Part shown: piece after piece, positions 8,534-18,214 of the stretch
Layout of the letters: each line of letters begins with the position of its first letter
Numbering within the stretch: the stretch's first letter is position 1
Origin: Undibacterium sp049340185
Lineage (GTDB): Bacteria; Pseudomonadota; Gammaproteobacteria; Burkholderiales; Burkholderiaceae_D
Assembly (NCBI RefSeq): GCF_049340185.1
Contig: NZ_JBMPPC010000007.1
Span: forward strand, 186,001 to 250,000
Direction: 5' to 3'
Length of the DNA stretch: 64,000 nucleotides
Made by a program: the position numbers and the translations under genes
The notes under the pieces: generated by a model
The model's database searches: none
Told to the model about the DNA's origin: nothing
What the model saw: the letters and a program-made list of their open reading frames with translations, nothing else

Positions 8534-10060
8534 TTGAGTGATTTGAGCCCAACCAGCGCGTCCGGTAACGCGTCATCCAAGCAGTACAATCAGAACGGTT
8601 CAACGCCCAACACACCCCACCAGAGCCTCAAACCAGGCATGGACGTGAATGGCTACCGGCTAGAAGAAAAGCTGCACACAGGTGGCATGGCTGCATTGTG
8701 GCGCATCACCGATCTGCAAAAACGCCATCGGTCCGAAAGTAGTGATATTGATAAAGGCACCGTCAGCAATCCGCCATTGATCATGAAAGTACCGCTGCTA
8801 TTTTCTACCGATGATCCAACTGCGATCGTCGCGTTTGAAGTCGAGCAAATGATCATGCCCAAACTCAAGGGCAAACACGTGCCGCGCTACTACGGCTCCG
8901 GCGATTTTGATACCCAGCCGTATATCGTGATGGAGCATATCGCCGGTACTTCGTTGCGCAGCCGCTTCGAAGAATCGCCGCTACCGGTAGAAGAAGTCGT
9001 CACCACCGGCATCAAAATCGCGCATGCTTTGCAAGACCTGCACCGCCAGCATGTGATTCATCTGGATATCAAACCAAGCAATATCATGTTCCGCGCCGAT
9101 GGCACGGCAGTGCTGATCGACTATGGCCTGTCACGGCATGACAAATTGCCGGATCTGCTAGATGAAGAATTTCGTCTGCCGCTAGGTACCGGCCCCTACA
9201 TATCGCCAGAACAAGTGCTAGGTGTCCGCAACGAGCCGCGCAGTGATTTGTTCGCCCTCGGCGTGCTGCTCTATCACCTCGCCACCGGAGAGCGGCCTTA
9301 CGGTCACCCGACCTCTGTCGCCGGCCTCAAAAAACGTATGTACCGCGATCCTATTCCGCCGCGCAGCCACAATCCGCTCATCCCGAACTGGCTGCAAGAA
9401 ATTATCCTGCGCTGCCTCGAAGTCAATCCCGCTGCGCGTTTTGACACCGCGGCTCAGCTCGCTTTTTTACTCCAGCATCCGGATCAGCTCACGCTCACCG
9501 AACGTGCCGATAAGAGCAATCAGGACGGCTATTTATCCGTACTCAAACGCCGCTTTCAGGCTGCTGGCGCAGAACCGTTGTTGCAGCACAGCGTCTCCGA
9601 CCAGCTCTCACAAGCCCCCATCATTGTCGTCGCCCTCGACCTGAGCAATCCCAATGCATCCGCTTCACTAAGCGACAACCTGCGCAACATCACACTGCGC
9701 ATGCTACAAACCAAACAAGGCGCCCGCCTCGCTTGTGTCACCGTACGCAAAACCAATCGCATCGGCATGGACGACAGCATCATTCAACAAGGCCAGAACA
9801 TCCATGTCAAACAACTGGTCGACCTCAAGCACTGGGCCAGACCACTCAACATCAGCCCCGACAAAATCACCTTTCACGTACTAGAAGCGCACGATCCCGC
9901 CGCCGCCATCATCGACTATGCAAACAACAACGACGTCGATCACATCATCATCGGATCAAGAGGCAGCTCAGCATTACGCAGATTTTTAGGAAGCGTCTCA
10001 TCGCAGGTAGTTGCGGAGGCGCATTGCACAGTGACGGTGGTGAAGGTGAGTGAGAAGTAG
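8534..10060 (+). CDS. Ser/Thr protein kinase fused to a UspA domain
   Basis: A 508-residue protein. A low-complexity N-terminus (1-35) precedes a Hanks-type kinase (about 40-315): glycine loop HTGGMAALW, Lys85 in MKVPL, catalytic loop HLDIKPSN (176-183), a DYG in place of DFG (196-198) and GTGPYISPEQ. Residues about 360-505 form a universal stress protein domain with the ATP-binding signature GSRGSSALRRFLGS. No membrane segment is seen, so it is cytoplasmic, unlike PASTA kinases. The start is TTG at 8534, one base after the phosphoesterase stop; an internal ATG at 8639 would remove only the low-complexity leader. It probably phosphorylates proteins in response to a nucleotide or stress signal sensed by the Usp domain; that is inference. 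Confidence 0.88.
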   Translation: MSDLSPTSASGNASSKQYNQNGSTPNTPHQSLKPGMDVNGYRLEEKLHTGGMAALWRITDLQKRHRSESSDIDKGTVSNPPLIMKVPLLFSTDDPTAIVAFEVEQMIMPKLKGKHVPRYYGSGDFDTQPYIVMEHIAGTSLRSRFEESPLPVEEVVTTGIKIAHALQDLHRQHVIHLDIKPSNIMFRADGTAVLIDYGLSRHDKLPDLLDEEFRLPLGTGPYISPEQVLGVRNEPRSDLFALGVLLYHLATGERPYGHPTSVAGLKKRMYRDPIPPRSHNPLIPNWLQEIILRCLEVNPAARFDTAAQLAFLLQHPDQLTLTERADKSNQDGYLSVLKRRFQAAGAEPLLQHSVSDQLSQAPIIVVALDLSNPNASASLSDNLRNITLRMLQTKQGARLACVTVRKTNRIGMDDSIIQQGQNIHVKQLVDLKHWARPLNISPDKITFHVLEAHDPAAAIIDYANNNDVDHIIIGSRGSSALRRFLGSVSSQVVAEAHCTVTVVKVSEK

Positions 10061-10262
10061 AATCGCATATTGATTGCGCAAGGCATAAAATCACTTGATA
10101 CGTTTAGCGTAGCGGACCGTACATATGCTTGCACGGCATAAGCCTATCATTCCATGAAGCCATGTCATGTCACAAAAAAAATAACATACCATCGTACGAT
10201 TGCACTACCCTAATCGCACCTAGATTCTGTCTTTCCACACTAAACTCCGGCACTCCGCATAT

Positions 10263-10481
10263 TCATTTCTCCACCTGATTAGCAGCCTGCCCGTCAATCA
10301 CCTGACGCTGTGCATCTGCGGCTTTTTGTACAGTTTGTTCTACCTCTTTTGCTTTTTGTAGTTGCTCGCGTTGCGGCTCTGCGATGTTGAACGCTGGTGG
10401 TTCTGAAGAGACTTTGGGATCTGGTTTTTTGTTGCAGGCACTGAGCAAAGTTAGGATGCAAAGAATGAATATGGTGCGCAT
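10263..10481 (-). CDS. Small lipoprotein
   Basis: A 72-residue protein beginning MRTIFILCILTLLSAC, a clear lipoprotein signal with the lipobox Leu-Ser-Ala-Cys (Cys16). The mature part is charged and Gln/Ala-rich, likely helical (QREQLQKAKEVEQTVQKAA). It would be membrane-anchored on the periplasmic side. No family is recognised. It lies downstream of the DUF423 gene on the same strand with a 36-bp gap. Confidence 0.7.
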   Translation of the reverse strand: MRTIFILCILTLLSACNKKPDPKVSSEPPAFNIAEPQREQLQKAKEVEQTVQKAADAQRQVIDGQAANQVEK

Positions 10482-10517
10482 GATCGGTTTCCTTCTATAG
10501 TCAATTTTTGGCGCGAT

Positions 10518-10913
10518 TCAAAATAAGGTTGTGCCGGATTTCATGTCGCGATATGCAGCCCATGCCAGCATTGCCCAGGCGAGTAAAAAAGCCAATCCGC
10601 CTATGGGGGTGATCGCACCCAGCCAGCGTACACCGCTCACCGCCAGTAAATAAAGACTGCCGCTAAAAATCGCGATACCGGTCAGCATCGCAATCGCCGA
10701 GCGGGTCAGCCAGATTGATGAGACGCGCGGTATTAGCAAAGCGATGCCAAACAAACCGAGTGCATGGCTGGTCTGGTAGCTGGCTGCTGTGTGCCAGATG
10801 GTCAGCATCTCGGGAGACAACATATTTTTTAAAGCGTGCGCACCAAAAGCGCCAGCGGCTACCGCGATCAACATATTGATGGCGGCGAGGATGATGAGGT
10901 GGCGTTGCGTCAT
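10518..10913 (-). CDS. DUF423 membrane protein
   Basis: About 131 residues from the ATG chosen (MTQRHLIILAAINMLIAV); a longer frame reaches 10979 but adds a polar leader unlike the family. The sequence has GAFGAHALK near the N-terminus and about four membrane helices, which is the DUF423/YgdD pattern of small inner-membrane proteins. The molecular function is not established. It lies between a lipoprotein gene and a TPR lipoprotein gene on the same strand. Confidence 0.85.
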   Translation of the reverse strand: MTQRHLIILAAINMLIAVAAGAFGAHALKNMLSPEMLTIWHTAASYQTSHALGLFGIALLIPRVSSIWLTRSAIAMLTGIAIFSGSLYLLAVSGVRWLGAITPIGGLAFLLAWAMLAWAAYRDMKSGTTLF

Positions 10914-10993
10914 AGTCTTTGCATCTTTATCGGGTCGTATTTGTATAAATATGGCTGTCTTGTCTGATGCCATCATCATACGCGTTCGCGGCC

Positions 10994-12172
10994 TTATTGG
11001 CGTTGTGCCAGCGCATTCAGACGATCGAGTTTCGCGGCATACAGGGCTTGGTCGTTACGCGTGGTGCTGTTCTCCATCGCAATCGCCATATGCTTGCGTG
11101 CCTGCCGGATGTCATCGAGGCGGAAGTAGGCTAGCGCCAGCCAGAACTGAAATTCATGATAATACGGTGCGCGGTCAACCTCTTTGGCAAACCAGTCTCT
11201 GGCCTGTACATAGTCGTTATTTTTCATCGCAGCGATGCCACGATCAAAATAATAAAACGGTGGATAAGGTTGCATGCGTTCTAGCTTAGCACGCAACATT
11301 TTCGCTTCCTCTACACGTCCCTGTGCCTGGATGACCTGCGCCAGATTGGACATGGCAAGCAGATTGTCTGGCTCCCGCTCTAGCGCAAAGTTAAATGCCT
11401 GCTCTGCCTCTGACCAGTTGTGATGCCGCCAGTAAATCACCCCTAACATATTGTAGGAAGATAGATAGGCGGGATTCTGCAACAGCGCCTCACGTGCCCA
11501 CCAATAGGCGTCATTCAGATGCCCTGTACTGAGCAACTCTGCTGCGCGATTATTCATGTACATCGCGATGATGGTGTTCTCTTCTATCGGCATGACATGC
11601 TGGCCGCGGATTTCTTCCGGAGGTAAAAAATCGATGGTCAGGGTCTGATAATAATCATACGATTTAACAGTATCAAAACGCTTTTTACCGAGCACCAGAT
11701 TCACATGTCCGGCAGAAAAATACAGATTGGCACGACGACTCCAGCTCTCGTCGACAGCTACGCTTTGATACTGTACCGACAAGCCCATTTCCCTGGCAAA
11801 CGCAGCGGTCATGATGACCAGGGACAGGCAGTTTCCGGATCGCAGCCTGAAAGTGTCCGACGCATTGCGCGTCATCTCGGCATCGTATTCAAGTTTCAGT
11901 TGATGCTTGCTATACAGCGCATCGAACAAACCTTTTTGCGCCCCTTTTGTACGCAGTTCGCTGGCAATATCAAAGCTCAGATAATGGCGCATCTCGTCAC
12001 TGACCGCAAAGATATTGGTCGCATCAACCGGTGTCGCCGGTGGCGTGAAATAAGCGTCATGGAAAAATTGTGCCGGTTGCAAGGCAGCTTGTTGCGCGGT
12101 GATCTGAGTAGCACAGCCGGCCATACAGCCAGCGGCTAGCGCAGACCATAACAAGATGAACCAGTTTCTCAT
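10994..12172 (-). CDS. Transglutaminase-like and TPR lipoprotein
   Basis: A 392-residue exported protein. The signal MRNWFILLWSALAAGCMAGC offers two possible lipobox cysteines (Cys16, Cys20). Residues about 55-170 resemble a bacterial transglutaminase-like fold, with Cys115 in SGNCLSL and His156 in AGHVNLVL as a likely catalytic pair. From about residue 205 there are at least four TPR units (for example AYWWAREALLQNPAYLSSYN and WSEAEQAFNFALEREPDN). Such proteins may act as periplasmic scaffolds or peptidases; the substrate is unknown. It is transcribed toward the DUF423 gene. Confidence 0.72.
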   Translation of the reverse strand: MRNWFILLWSALAAGCMAGCATQITAQQAALQPAQFFHDAYFTPPATPVDATNIFAVSDEMRHYLSFDIASELRTKGAQKGLFDALYSKHQLKLEYDAEMTRNASDTFRLRSGNCLSLVIMTAAFAREMGLSVQYQSVAVDESWSRRANLYFSAGHVNLVLGKKRFDTVKSYDYYQTLTIDFLPPEEIRGQHVMPIEENTIIAMYMNNRAAELLSTGHLNDAYWWAREALLQNPAYLSSYNMLGVIYWRHHNWSEAEQAFNFALEREPDNLLAMSNLAQVIQAQGRVEEAKMLRAKLERMQPYPPFYYFDRGIAAMKNNDYVQARDWFAKEVDRAPYYHEFQFWLALAYFRLDDIRQARKHMAIAMENSTTRNDQALYAAKLDRLNALAQRQ

Positions 12173-12483
12173 GACAGTGTCTCCTAAGCAGGTCAGGAAG
12201 GCAGCAACACTAGCTATAAAAACAGGTCGCTGACGAATATCTGTTGATACGGTTTATTTGATTTCCAGTATCCTCGGCTGCACTGCACCTGTCAAATGCC
12301 GTGACATCTTAATTGCGAGAACGATGATTGCGAAAACCATAACGGGCTGGTGCGAACTCAATGAGTTTTACCGACGTCAGAATGGCGGTTGTGAAAGCCG
12401 ACGTGTCAGGGGAACGGCAATTAAAACGCCCTGATCCGCAAGGGAGTCAGGGCGCCAGGGTAGAGCTTGAACCTATGTCAGAT
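12173..12483. other. Intergenic region, 311 bp
   Basis: It holds the upstream region of the TPR lipoprotein gene and, near its right end, the terminator of the peptide transporter gene. No convincing coding frame or RNA gene was seen. Confidence 0.6.
12422..12454 (-). terminator. Rho-independent terminator of the POT transporter
   Basis: CGCCCTGA (12427-12434) pairs with TCAGGGCG (12447-12454). On the minus strand the stem is followed by a TTTTAA tract, 30 bp after the transporter stop codon. Confidence 0.8.
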
Positions 12484-13950
12484 TTACGCCTTAGCAGGCC
12501 CGTTAGTAATCAGTTTCCTCAATACCGGAATCAGGATAATCAGCACGATACCGACCGCGACACTGCCCCATCCCAGCATGGAAAAAATATGGTGATAAGT
12601 TGGATTGGTCGAGCTGGCCATTCCCTCTTTTGCCTCGGGTATCAGCGCAGAAAAATAGCTCGCAAAAATGGATCCAGTTCCGGTCACCAGCATCCAGGTG
12701 CCCATCATCACACCCTGATATTGGGTCGGTGCCAGACGCCCGATCATTGCGTAACCGATAGGTGAAATCAGGAGCTCAGCGATACTTTGAAACACAAAAC
12801 AAATGAAGATCCATTTAAATGCGACCATGCCATTTTCAGCAGCAAATGAGATACCGAGCGGCAGCACCAGAAAGCCCAGTCCTATGATGACCAGAGAGGC
12901 GGAAAATTGTCTTGGGATATCAATGTTCCAGCCTTTTTTACGCAAATGATCAAAGAGCATCGCCATCAGCGGACCGCCAAACATGATCACAAAGGTATTG
13001 ATGTTCTGTATCCACTGAGGCGCGATTTCAAAACCCCAGACAATGCGGTCCACATTGTTATCAGCAAATAATTGCAGGCCACTCGGTGCCATCTGATACA
13101 GCGTCCAGAACACCAGGGAACCCAGCGCAAGAATCAGGTACGCCGCCATATTGCGACGTTCTCTGAGATCTTTATGCACATATGTCAGATAGCCCAACAC
13201 AATGGCAATCGCAACGCTGATCGCCAGTACCAGATAACCGCTGACCTCAGCATGATGCAACATAAACTGCACCAGAGGAACCAGGCCAACCAGGATCAGC
13301 AATCCAACTGCCAGGCGCTGTTTAAATTCTTTTGGCGGGGCTTGTAATAACGGCGTGTTCAGATCAGAAATTCTTTTCCAGTTCCAAGCAGCCAATACGA
13401 TCGCCATGAAGTTGCCGATGGTCGCAAAGATAAACAGACTCTGATAATCCTGCTTTAACTGATACACACCAGCGGCAGAGAATCCGATAAAAAACCCGAG
13501 ATTCATACCGGCGTAATTCCACAAAAACGCACTCTCGCGCCGGTCATCTTCGGGCTTGAATCTTTGTGTCAGCATCAGATTAATGCACGTCACATTCAGG
13601 CCGCTACCGGTCAGAAACAAGGCCAGCCCCCAATATAATTGCGCCGAGCTACCACCAGAGATACACGCACAACCAAGCACCTGCAAGACCATCCCGCCGA
13701 CGAACAAATTACGGTTGCTGATAAAGCGGCCACCGAGATAGCCGCCAAACAAATGCAAACCATAATTGAACGCACCAAACACACCCATAATCGCCGTCGC
13801 ATCCTTCACACTGAAACCGAGTTTCTTGGTCGAGTACAACACCAGTGTCGAATACAACACCGCAAAACCCAAAGTCGCAAAAATCTGGATAAAGAATAAT
13901 GCACCGGCTCCCTCAGGAATCGCCGCTAGTTTTTGTTTGAATGGTGACAA
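12484..13950 (-). CDS. POT/PTR2-family proton-coupled oligopeptide transporter
   Basis: A 488-residue inner-membrane protein with about 12-14 helices. It carries POT signatures: FGGYLGGRFI after helix 2, and the DDRRESAFLWNYAGMNLGFF stretch, close to the PTR2 family motif with the conserved aromatic and asparagine residues. Family members import di- and tripeptides with protons (DtpA/DtpB types). It is monocistronic, with a terminator downstream; a dispersed repeat lies 88 bp upstream of its start, in the likely promoter region. Confidence 0.88.
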   Translation of the reverse strand: MSPFKQKLAAIPEGAGALFFIQIFATLGFAVLYSTLVLYSTKKLGFSVKDATAIMGVFGAFNYGLHLFGGYLGGRFISNRNLFVGGMVLQVLGCACISGGSSAQLYWGLALFLTGSGLNVTCINLMLTQRFKPEDDRRESAFLWNYAGMNLGFFIGFSAAGVYQLKQDYQSLFIFATIGNFMAIVLAAWNWKRISDLNTPLLQAPPKEFKQRLAVGLLILVGLVPLVQFMLHHAEVSGYLVLAISVAIAIVLGYLTYVHKDLRERRNMAAYLILALGSLVFWTLYQMAPSGLQLFADNNVDRIVWGFEIAPQWIQNINTFVIMFGGPLMAMLFDHLRKKGWNIDIPRQFSASLVIIGLGFLVLPLGISFAAENGMVAFKWIFICFVFQSIAELLISPIGYAMIGRLAPTQYQGVMMGTWMLVTGTGSIFASYFSALIPEAKEGMASSTNPTYHHIFSMLGWGSVAVGIVLIILIPVLRKLITNGPAKA

Positions 13951-14037
13951 AATGGTCTCCTGGATAAATAGTTGATTTTGTTGTGGGCGTTTTTTATAGA
14001 TGACATTCTGTTAGGCAGGCTCGTAATAAAGAATTTA

Positions 14038-14119
14038 TATACTCTCTACTAGTATTTTTAAAACACCTAATACAATGTTGCGGGTAAAGCCATTTTTTAA
14101 ACATTAATGGGGGAGTATA
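14038..14119 (-). repeat. ~82-bp TATACTC/GAGTATA intergenic repeat, copy B
   Basis: It begins TATACTCTCTACTAGTATTT and ends TTAATGGGGGAGTATA. In reverse complement it aligns with the copy at 23125-23206 over the same 82-bp length. Shared parts are TATACTCCCCC, a TTAAAAA/TTTAAAA block followed by GGCTT, and a final AATACTAG...GAGTATA. It sits between the transporter gene and the indolepyruvate oxidoreductase gene, in non-coding DNA. The terminal inverted repeats suggest a small mobile (MITE-like) or structural element. Confidence 0.65.
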
Positions 14120-14185
14120 TCAATATCTACCTTACTGCTGCCATCAATACGACAAGGGGAAATAAACCCAGCAGGCACAAGAAAT

Positions 14186-14217
14186 AAAAATGGCCGACTC
14201 GCGCCGACCATTTTTTT
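14186..14217 (-). terminator. Terminator of the indolepyruvate oxidoreductase gene
   Basis: AAAAATGG (14186-14193) pairs with CCATTTTT (14208-14215), with further partial pairing through the GC-rich interior. It lies 33 bp past the stop and has a T-rich tail on the minus strand. Confidence 0.65.
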
Positions 14218-14249
14218 ACTGCTTTATCAAAGTTTCCATGCTGACAGAC

Positions 14250-17200
14250 TTACGCCGCCTTTTGCGCTTGCGGTCTGGCATTGAATTCTGCCAGCAATTG
14301 CGCCTCTTTCGCTTTTGCTGCGGCGAAGTGGCGTTCCTTGACATGACCGTAACCACGGATGTCTTCCGGAATACTCGCAATCGCGACGGCTTTTGCTACA
14401 TTGTCGGCATTCAGCTGAGTGAGTAATTTACTGACTGTGGCTTTGTAATCGACCGGCAGAGCGCGTTCCATCTTACGTTCTGCGGTATAGCCGAAGACAT
14501 CGAGCGCACTGCCACGGAGGGATTTGAACTTGGCGAGCAGGCCAAAGGCTTTCATCATCCATGGACCGAATTGCTGTTTGATCAGGTGACCCTGGCTGTC
14601 GGTCTTGGCGAGCAATGGCGGTGCGAGGTGGAAGTTGATTTTGTAATCGCCTTCAAACATGCCAGCGATTTTTTGCTGGAATTTACCATCGGTGTACAGT
14701 CGGGCGACTTCGTATTCATCTTTGTACGCCATCAGTTTAAACAGATATTTCGCTACGGCTTCGGTCAGGCGTAATGGCTTGCCATCGGCGATGGCTGCTT
14801 CTGCCGCTTTGACTTTATTGACGAATTCACTGTATTGCAGGGCGTAAGCGGCATCCTGGTACTCGGTCAGGAAAGCGATACGCTTGTTAATGGTGTCGTC
14901 GGTGGTTGGAGCGCGTTTGAGCTCGATGACCTGGGCTGGCGTGACCAGTTTTTTCACCGCCGCCAGATCATGCGCCGCGACGCGTCCCCAGTTGAATGCC
15001 TGCTTGTTGAAGTCAATCGCGACGCCATTGAGTTCAATCGCACGCATCAGTGCTGCTTCGCTTAAAGGCACGCTGCCCTTTTGCCATGCAAACCCGAGCA
15101 TGAACATATTCGAGGCGATGTTATCGCCCATCAGAGCCGTCGCCATGCGCGTGGCGTCAACCATGTCTACGCGGTCTTCACCACAGGAATGGCGAATTTC
15201 AGCTTCGGCGCTCTCACCCGGAAAAGTCCAGTCAGGATTCTTGATGAAGGTGGATGTCGGAGAAACAGACGAGTTGACCACTGCGCGGGTGCGGCCTTCG
15301 CCCATCCGGGACAACGCATCACGACTGGCAGTCACGACCTCATCGCAACCGATGACCAGATCTGCCATGCCGGTACCGACACGGGTGGAATGCAGGTCAC
15401 CCGCATTGTCCGCAAGGCGCACATGCGACATCACCGCGCCGCCTTTTTGCGCCAGACCAGTGATATCCAGTACGGAGCACGCTTTGCCTTCCAGATGTGC
15501 CGCCATCGCCATGATCTGCCCAATGGTGATCACACCGGTGCCGCCGATACCGGTTACGAGCACGTTCAAAGGCTCCGTCGTTGCCGGCAATACCGGTGCT
15601 GGCAAGCTGGCGACATCGAGTGCGGTGCCTTGTTCTACTTTGGCTTTAGCTGGTTTTTTCAGCTTACCGCCTTCGACAGTGACGAAGCTTGGACAGAACC
15701 CGTTCACGCAAGAAAAATCCTTGTTGCACGAAGATTGATTGATCTGACGCTTGCGGCCAAATTCGGTTTCTAGAGGTTCGACGGACAGGCAATTTGATTG
15801 CACGGAACAGTCGCCGCAACCTTCGCAGACAGCTTCATTGATCACAGCGCGTTTGGCCGGATCAGGGAAGCCAGGCTTGCCATCCTTGTCAAATTTTTTC
15901 CGGCGGCGACGCTTCTCGGATGCGCAGGTCTGGTCATAAATCATGGCCGACACGCCTTCGATTTCACGCAACTCGCGTTGAACAGCATCGAGCTCGCTGC
16001 GGTGGCGTACGGTCACGCCGGGTGCCCAGTTGTAATCTGCCGGATATTTTTCCGGCTCGTCCGTCACTACGATAATCGGTGTGACACCTTCGGCGGCGAT
16101 CTGACGTGAAATCATGCCAGGATCAAGCGGACCGTCAAACTCCTGTCCGCCGGTCATCGCAACGGCGTCGTTGAATAAAATTTTGTAGGTGATATTGACA
16201 TGCCCGGCAACTGCCGCACGTATCGCCAGCAAACCGGAATGGAAGTAAGTACCGTCACCCAGATTGCTAAAGACATGCTTCTCCGTCGTGAACGGCGCCT
16301 GACCGACCCAGGTCACGCCTTCACCGCCCATGTGACTGAAAATCGTGGATTCGCGGTTCATCCAGGTCACCATGTAATGGCAACCGATACCCGCCAGAGC
16401 GCGGCTGCCTTCCGGCAATTTGGTCGATGTGTTGTGCGGACAACCGGAGCAAAAATGCGGGATGCGGTCCTTGTTCGGATCAGGTTTGGCGGCGATATTT
16501 AGCGCGGCTTCTTTTGCCTCTAAATAAGCGACGCGCTCTTTGACGCGCTGCTCTACCGGATGACCAGAAAAATATTTGGTGATGCGTGAGGCAATCGCGC
16601 GGGCGATCTGCGCTGGGCTTAATTCATACGTCGCTGGCAGCAACCAGTCGCCATGGCCAGCGTGATCGAGATCGCTCCATTCGCCGGTATCATCAAACTT
16701 GCCAACCACGCGCGGACGCACATCGTCTTGCCAGTTGTAGAGTTCTTCTTTGAGTGCGTATTCGAGAATCTGACGCTTCTCTTCGACCACCAGAATCTCG
16801 TCGAGACCTTTGGCGAATTCGCGTACGCCTTGTGATTCAAGCGGCCAGGTCATGCCGATTTTATACAGACGGATACCGATGTCGGCAGCAGTTTGTTCAT
16901 CAATACCGAGATCCGCCAAAGCCTGACGTGTATCGAGATAGGATTTACCTGCCGTGATGATGCCGACCTTGGCGCGCGGACTATCCCAGATAATCTGGTT
17001 GAGCTTGTTGGCGCGGGCATAAGCTAAAGCACCATACCATTTGTAATTGATCATGCGTGCTTCTTGCGCGAGCACAGGATCGGGGGTACGGATGCTGATG
17101 CCATCAGCTGGCATCTGGAAATCACTCGGAATAATCGGCTTGATACGCTCAGGATCGATATCTACGGAGGCACCGGATTCCACGACTTCGGTCACGCATT

Positions 17201-17825
17201 TCATCGAAACCCAGAGGCCGGTGTAGCGTGACAACGCGATACCATGCAAGCCGTAATCCAGATATTCCTGTACCGACGAAGGGTACAGGACCGGAATGCC
17301 GCACGCTTTCAGAATATGTTCGGACTGATGTGCGGCGGTCGAGGATTTCGCAGCGTGGTCATCGCCTGCAATGACCAGTACACCACCATGCTTGGACGTA
17401 CCCGCCAGGTTCGCATGCTTAAACACGTCACCGCAACGATCTACGCCAGGACCTTTGCCGTACCACATCGCAAATACGCCGTCGTATTTAGCACCCGGGA
17501 ACAGATTCACTTGCTGCGTACCCCATACCGAGGTCGCGGCCAGATCTTCGTTCACGCCAGGATGAAATTTGACATGCGCTTTTTCCAGATGTTTTTTGGC
17601 TTTAGCGGCAGTCAGATCGACGTTGCCCAGTGGTGAGCCGCGATAGCCTGAGATAAAACCGGCCGTATTCAATCCGGCTTTTTCATCTGCCTGACGTTGC
17701 AGCATCATCAGGCGCAATAGAGCCTGTGTGCCAGTCATGAAAGCGCGTCCGCGCTCCAGGGTAAATTTGTCGTCCAGCGTGATGTCATTGTCGATCAACG
17801 TCTGTGACTTGATGGGTGCATTCAT
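14250..17825 (-). CDS. Indolepyruvate ferredoxin oxidoreductase family protein (fused subunits)
   Basis: About 1191 residues from the ATG at 17825 (MNAPIKSQTLIDN), preceded by GGAG; a longer frame to 17927 lacks such a site. The N-terminal half is the alpha-type 2-oxoacid oxidoreductase with thiamine diphosphate domains (HFCSGCPHNTSTK and GIGCHYM). In the middle lie cysteine motifs for iron-sulfur clusters (CEGCGDC, and NKDFSCVNGFCPS). The C-terminal half is the gamma-type domain with GIGGTGVITIGQ and GLAQKGGAVMSH. The family oxidatively decarboxylates aryl or branched-chain 2-oxoacids to acyl-CoA, reducing ferredoxin. The single-chain form of this length is common in Betaproteobacteria. It is monocistronic; the exact substrate is not certain. 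Confidence 0.9.
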   Translation of the reverse strand: MNAPIKSQTLIDNDITLDDKFTLERGRAFMTGTQALLRLMMLQRQADEKAGLNTAGFISGYRGSPLGNVDLTAAKAKKHLEKAHVKFHPGVNEDLAATSVWGTQQVNLFPGAKYDGVFAMWYGKGPGVDRCGDVFKHANLAGTSKHGGVLVIAGDDHAAKSSTAAHQSEHILKACGIPVLYPSSVQEYLDYGLHGIALSRYTGLWVSMKCVTEVVESGASVDIDPERIKPIIPSDFQMPADGISIRTPDPVLAQEARMINYKWYGALAYARANKLNQIIWDSPRAKVGIITAGKSYLDTRQALADLGIDEQTAADIGIRLYKIGMTWPLESQGVREFAKGLDEILVVEEKRQILEYALKEELYNWQDDVRPRVVGKFDDTGEWSDLDHAGHGDWLLPATYELSPAQIARAIASRITKYFSGHPVEQRVKERVAYLEAKEAALNIAAKPDPNKDRIPHFCSGCPHNTSTKLPEGSRALAGIGCHYMVTWMNRESTIFSHMGGEGVTWVGQAPFTTEKHVFSNLGDGTYFHSGLLAIRAAVAGHVNITYKILFNDAVAMTGGQEFDGPLDPGMISRQIAAEGVTPIIVVTDEPEKYPADYNWAPGVTVRHRSELDAVQRELREIEGVSAMIYDQTCASEKRRRRKKFDKDGKPGFPDPAKRAVINEAVCEGCGDCSVQSNCLSVEPLETEFGRKRQINQSSCNKDFSCVNGFCPSFVTVEGGKLKKPAKAKVEQGTALDVASLPAPVLPATTEPLNVLVTGIGGTGVITIGQIMAMAAHLEGKACSVLDITGLAQKGGAVMSHVRLADNAGDLHSTRVGTGMADLVIGCDEVVTASRDALSRMGEGRTRAVVNSSVSPTSTFIKNPDWTFPGESAEAEIRHSCGEDRVDMVDATRMATALMGDNIASNMFMLGFAWQKGSVPLSEAALMRAIELNGVAIDFNKQAFNWGRVAAHDLAAVKKLVTPAQVIELKRAPTTDDTINKRIAFLTEYQDAAYALQYSEFVNKVKAAEAAIADGKPLRLTEAVAKYLFKLMAYKDEYEVARLYTDGKFQQKIAGMFEGDYKINFHLAPPLLAKTDSQGHLIKQQFGPWMMKAFGLLAKFKSLRGSALDVFGYTAERKMERALPVDYKATVSKLLTQLNADNVAKAVAIASIPEDIRGYGHVKERHFAAAKAKEAQLLAEFNARPQAQKAA

Positions 17826-18214
17826 GGGGTCTCCGTGCTTTTTAGTGTTGGCGGGGTAACGCCTCTGACAACCTGGTTCACCTTGTGAGTGAATCATATA
17901 CCTCTTGCGAGCTTGCCACAGTAGCACGGTGTATTGCCAGTCTCAATGGACAGTGCACAACAAATAGACCAGTACAGTACGACTGACAGATACATCAAGT
18001 GTACTGGTAGGTGAGCTACAGAGATTTTCTTGAAATACGTTCCAGAGAGTAAATTATTTTGTATATTTGCCACAATCTAACAACGATCAAGCCACTAAAA
18101 TCTGCGAAAATGATTCTGAGGCAAATTGCGGTTCAAACTGTATCACCCCAGATTTCATTGAAAACAAATCTCAGGTGAGACGCAATAAAAAGCACGACTA
18201 CTCAAGAGGACAGC
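17826..18214. other. Divergent promoter region, 389 bp
   Basis: It separates the leftward oxidoreductase gene and the rightward chemoreceptor gene. I searched for a sigma-28-type chemotaxis promoter (TAAA, 15 bases, GCCGATAA) and did not find one. No coding frame with support was seen. Confidence 0.5.

Noticed and set aside
14884..15738. Rightward 284-codon open frame inside the indolepyruvate oxidoreductase gene
   Set aside because: It is antisense to conserved domains of that gene; long shadow frames are expected at this GC content.
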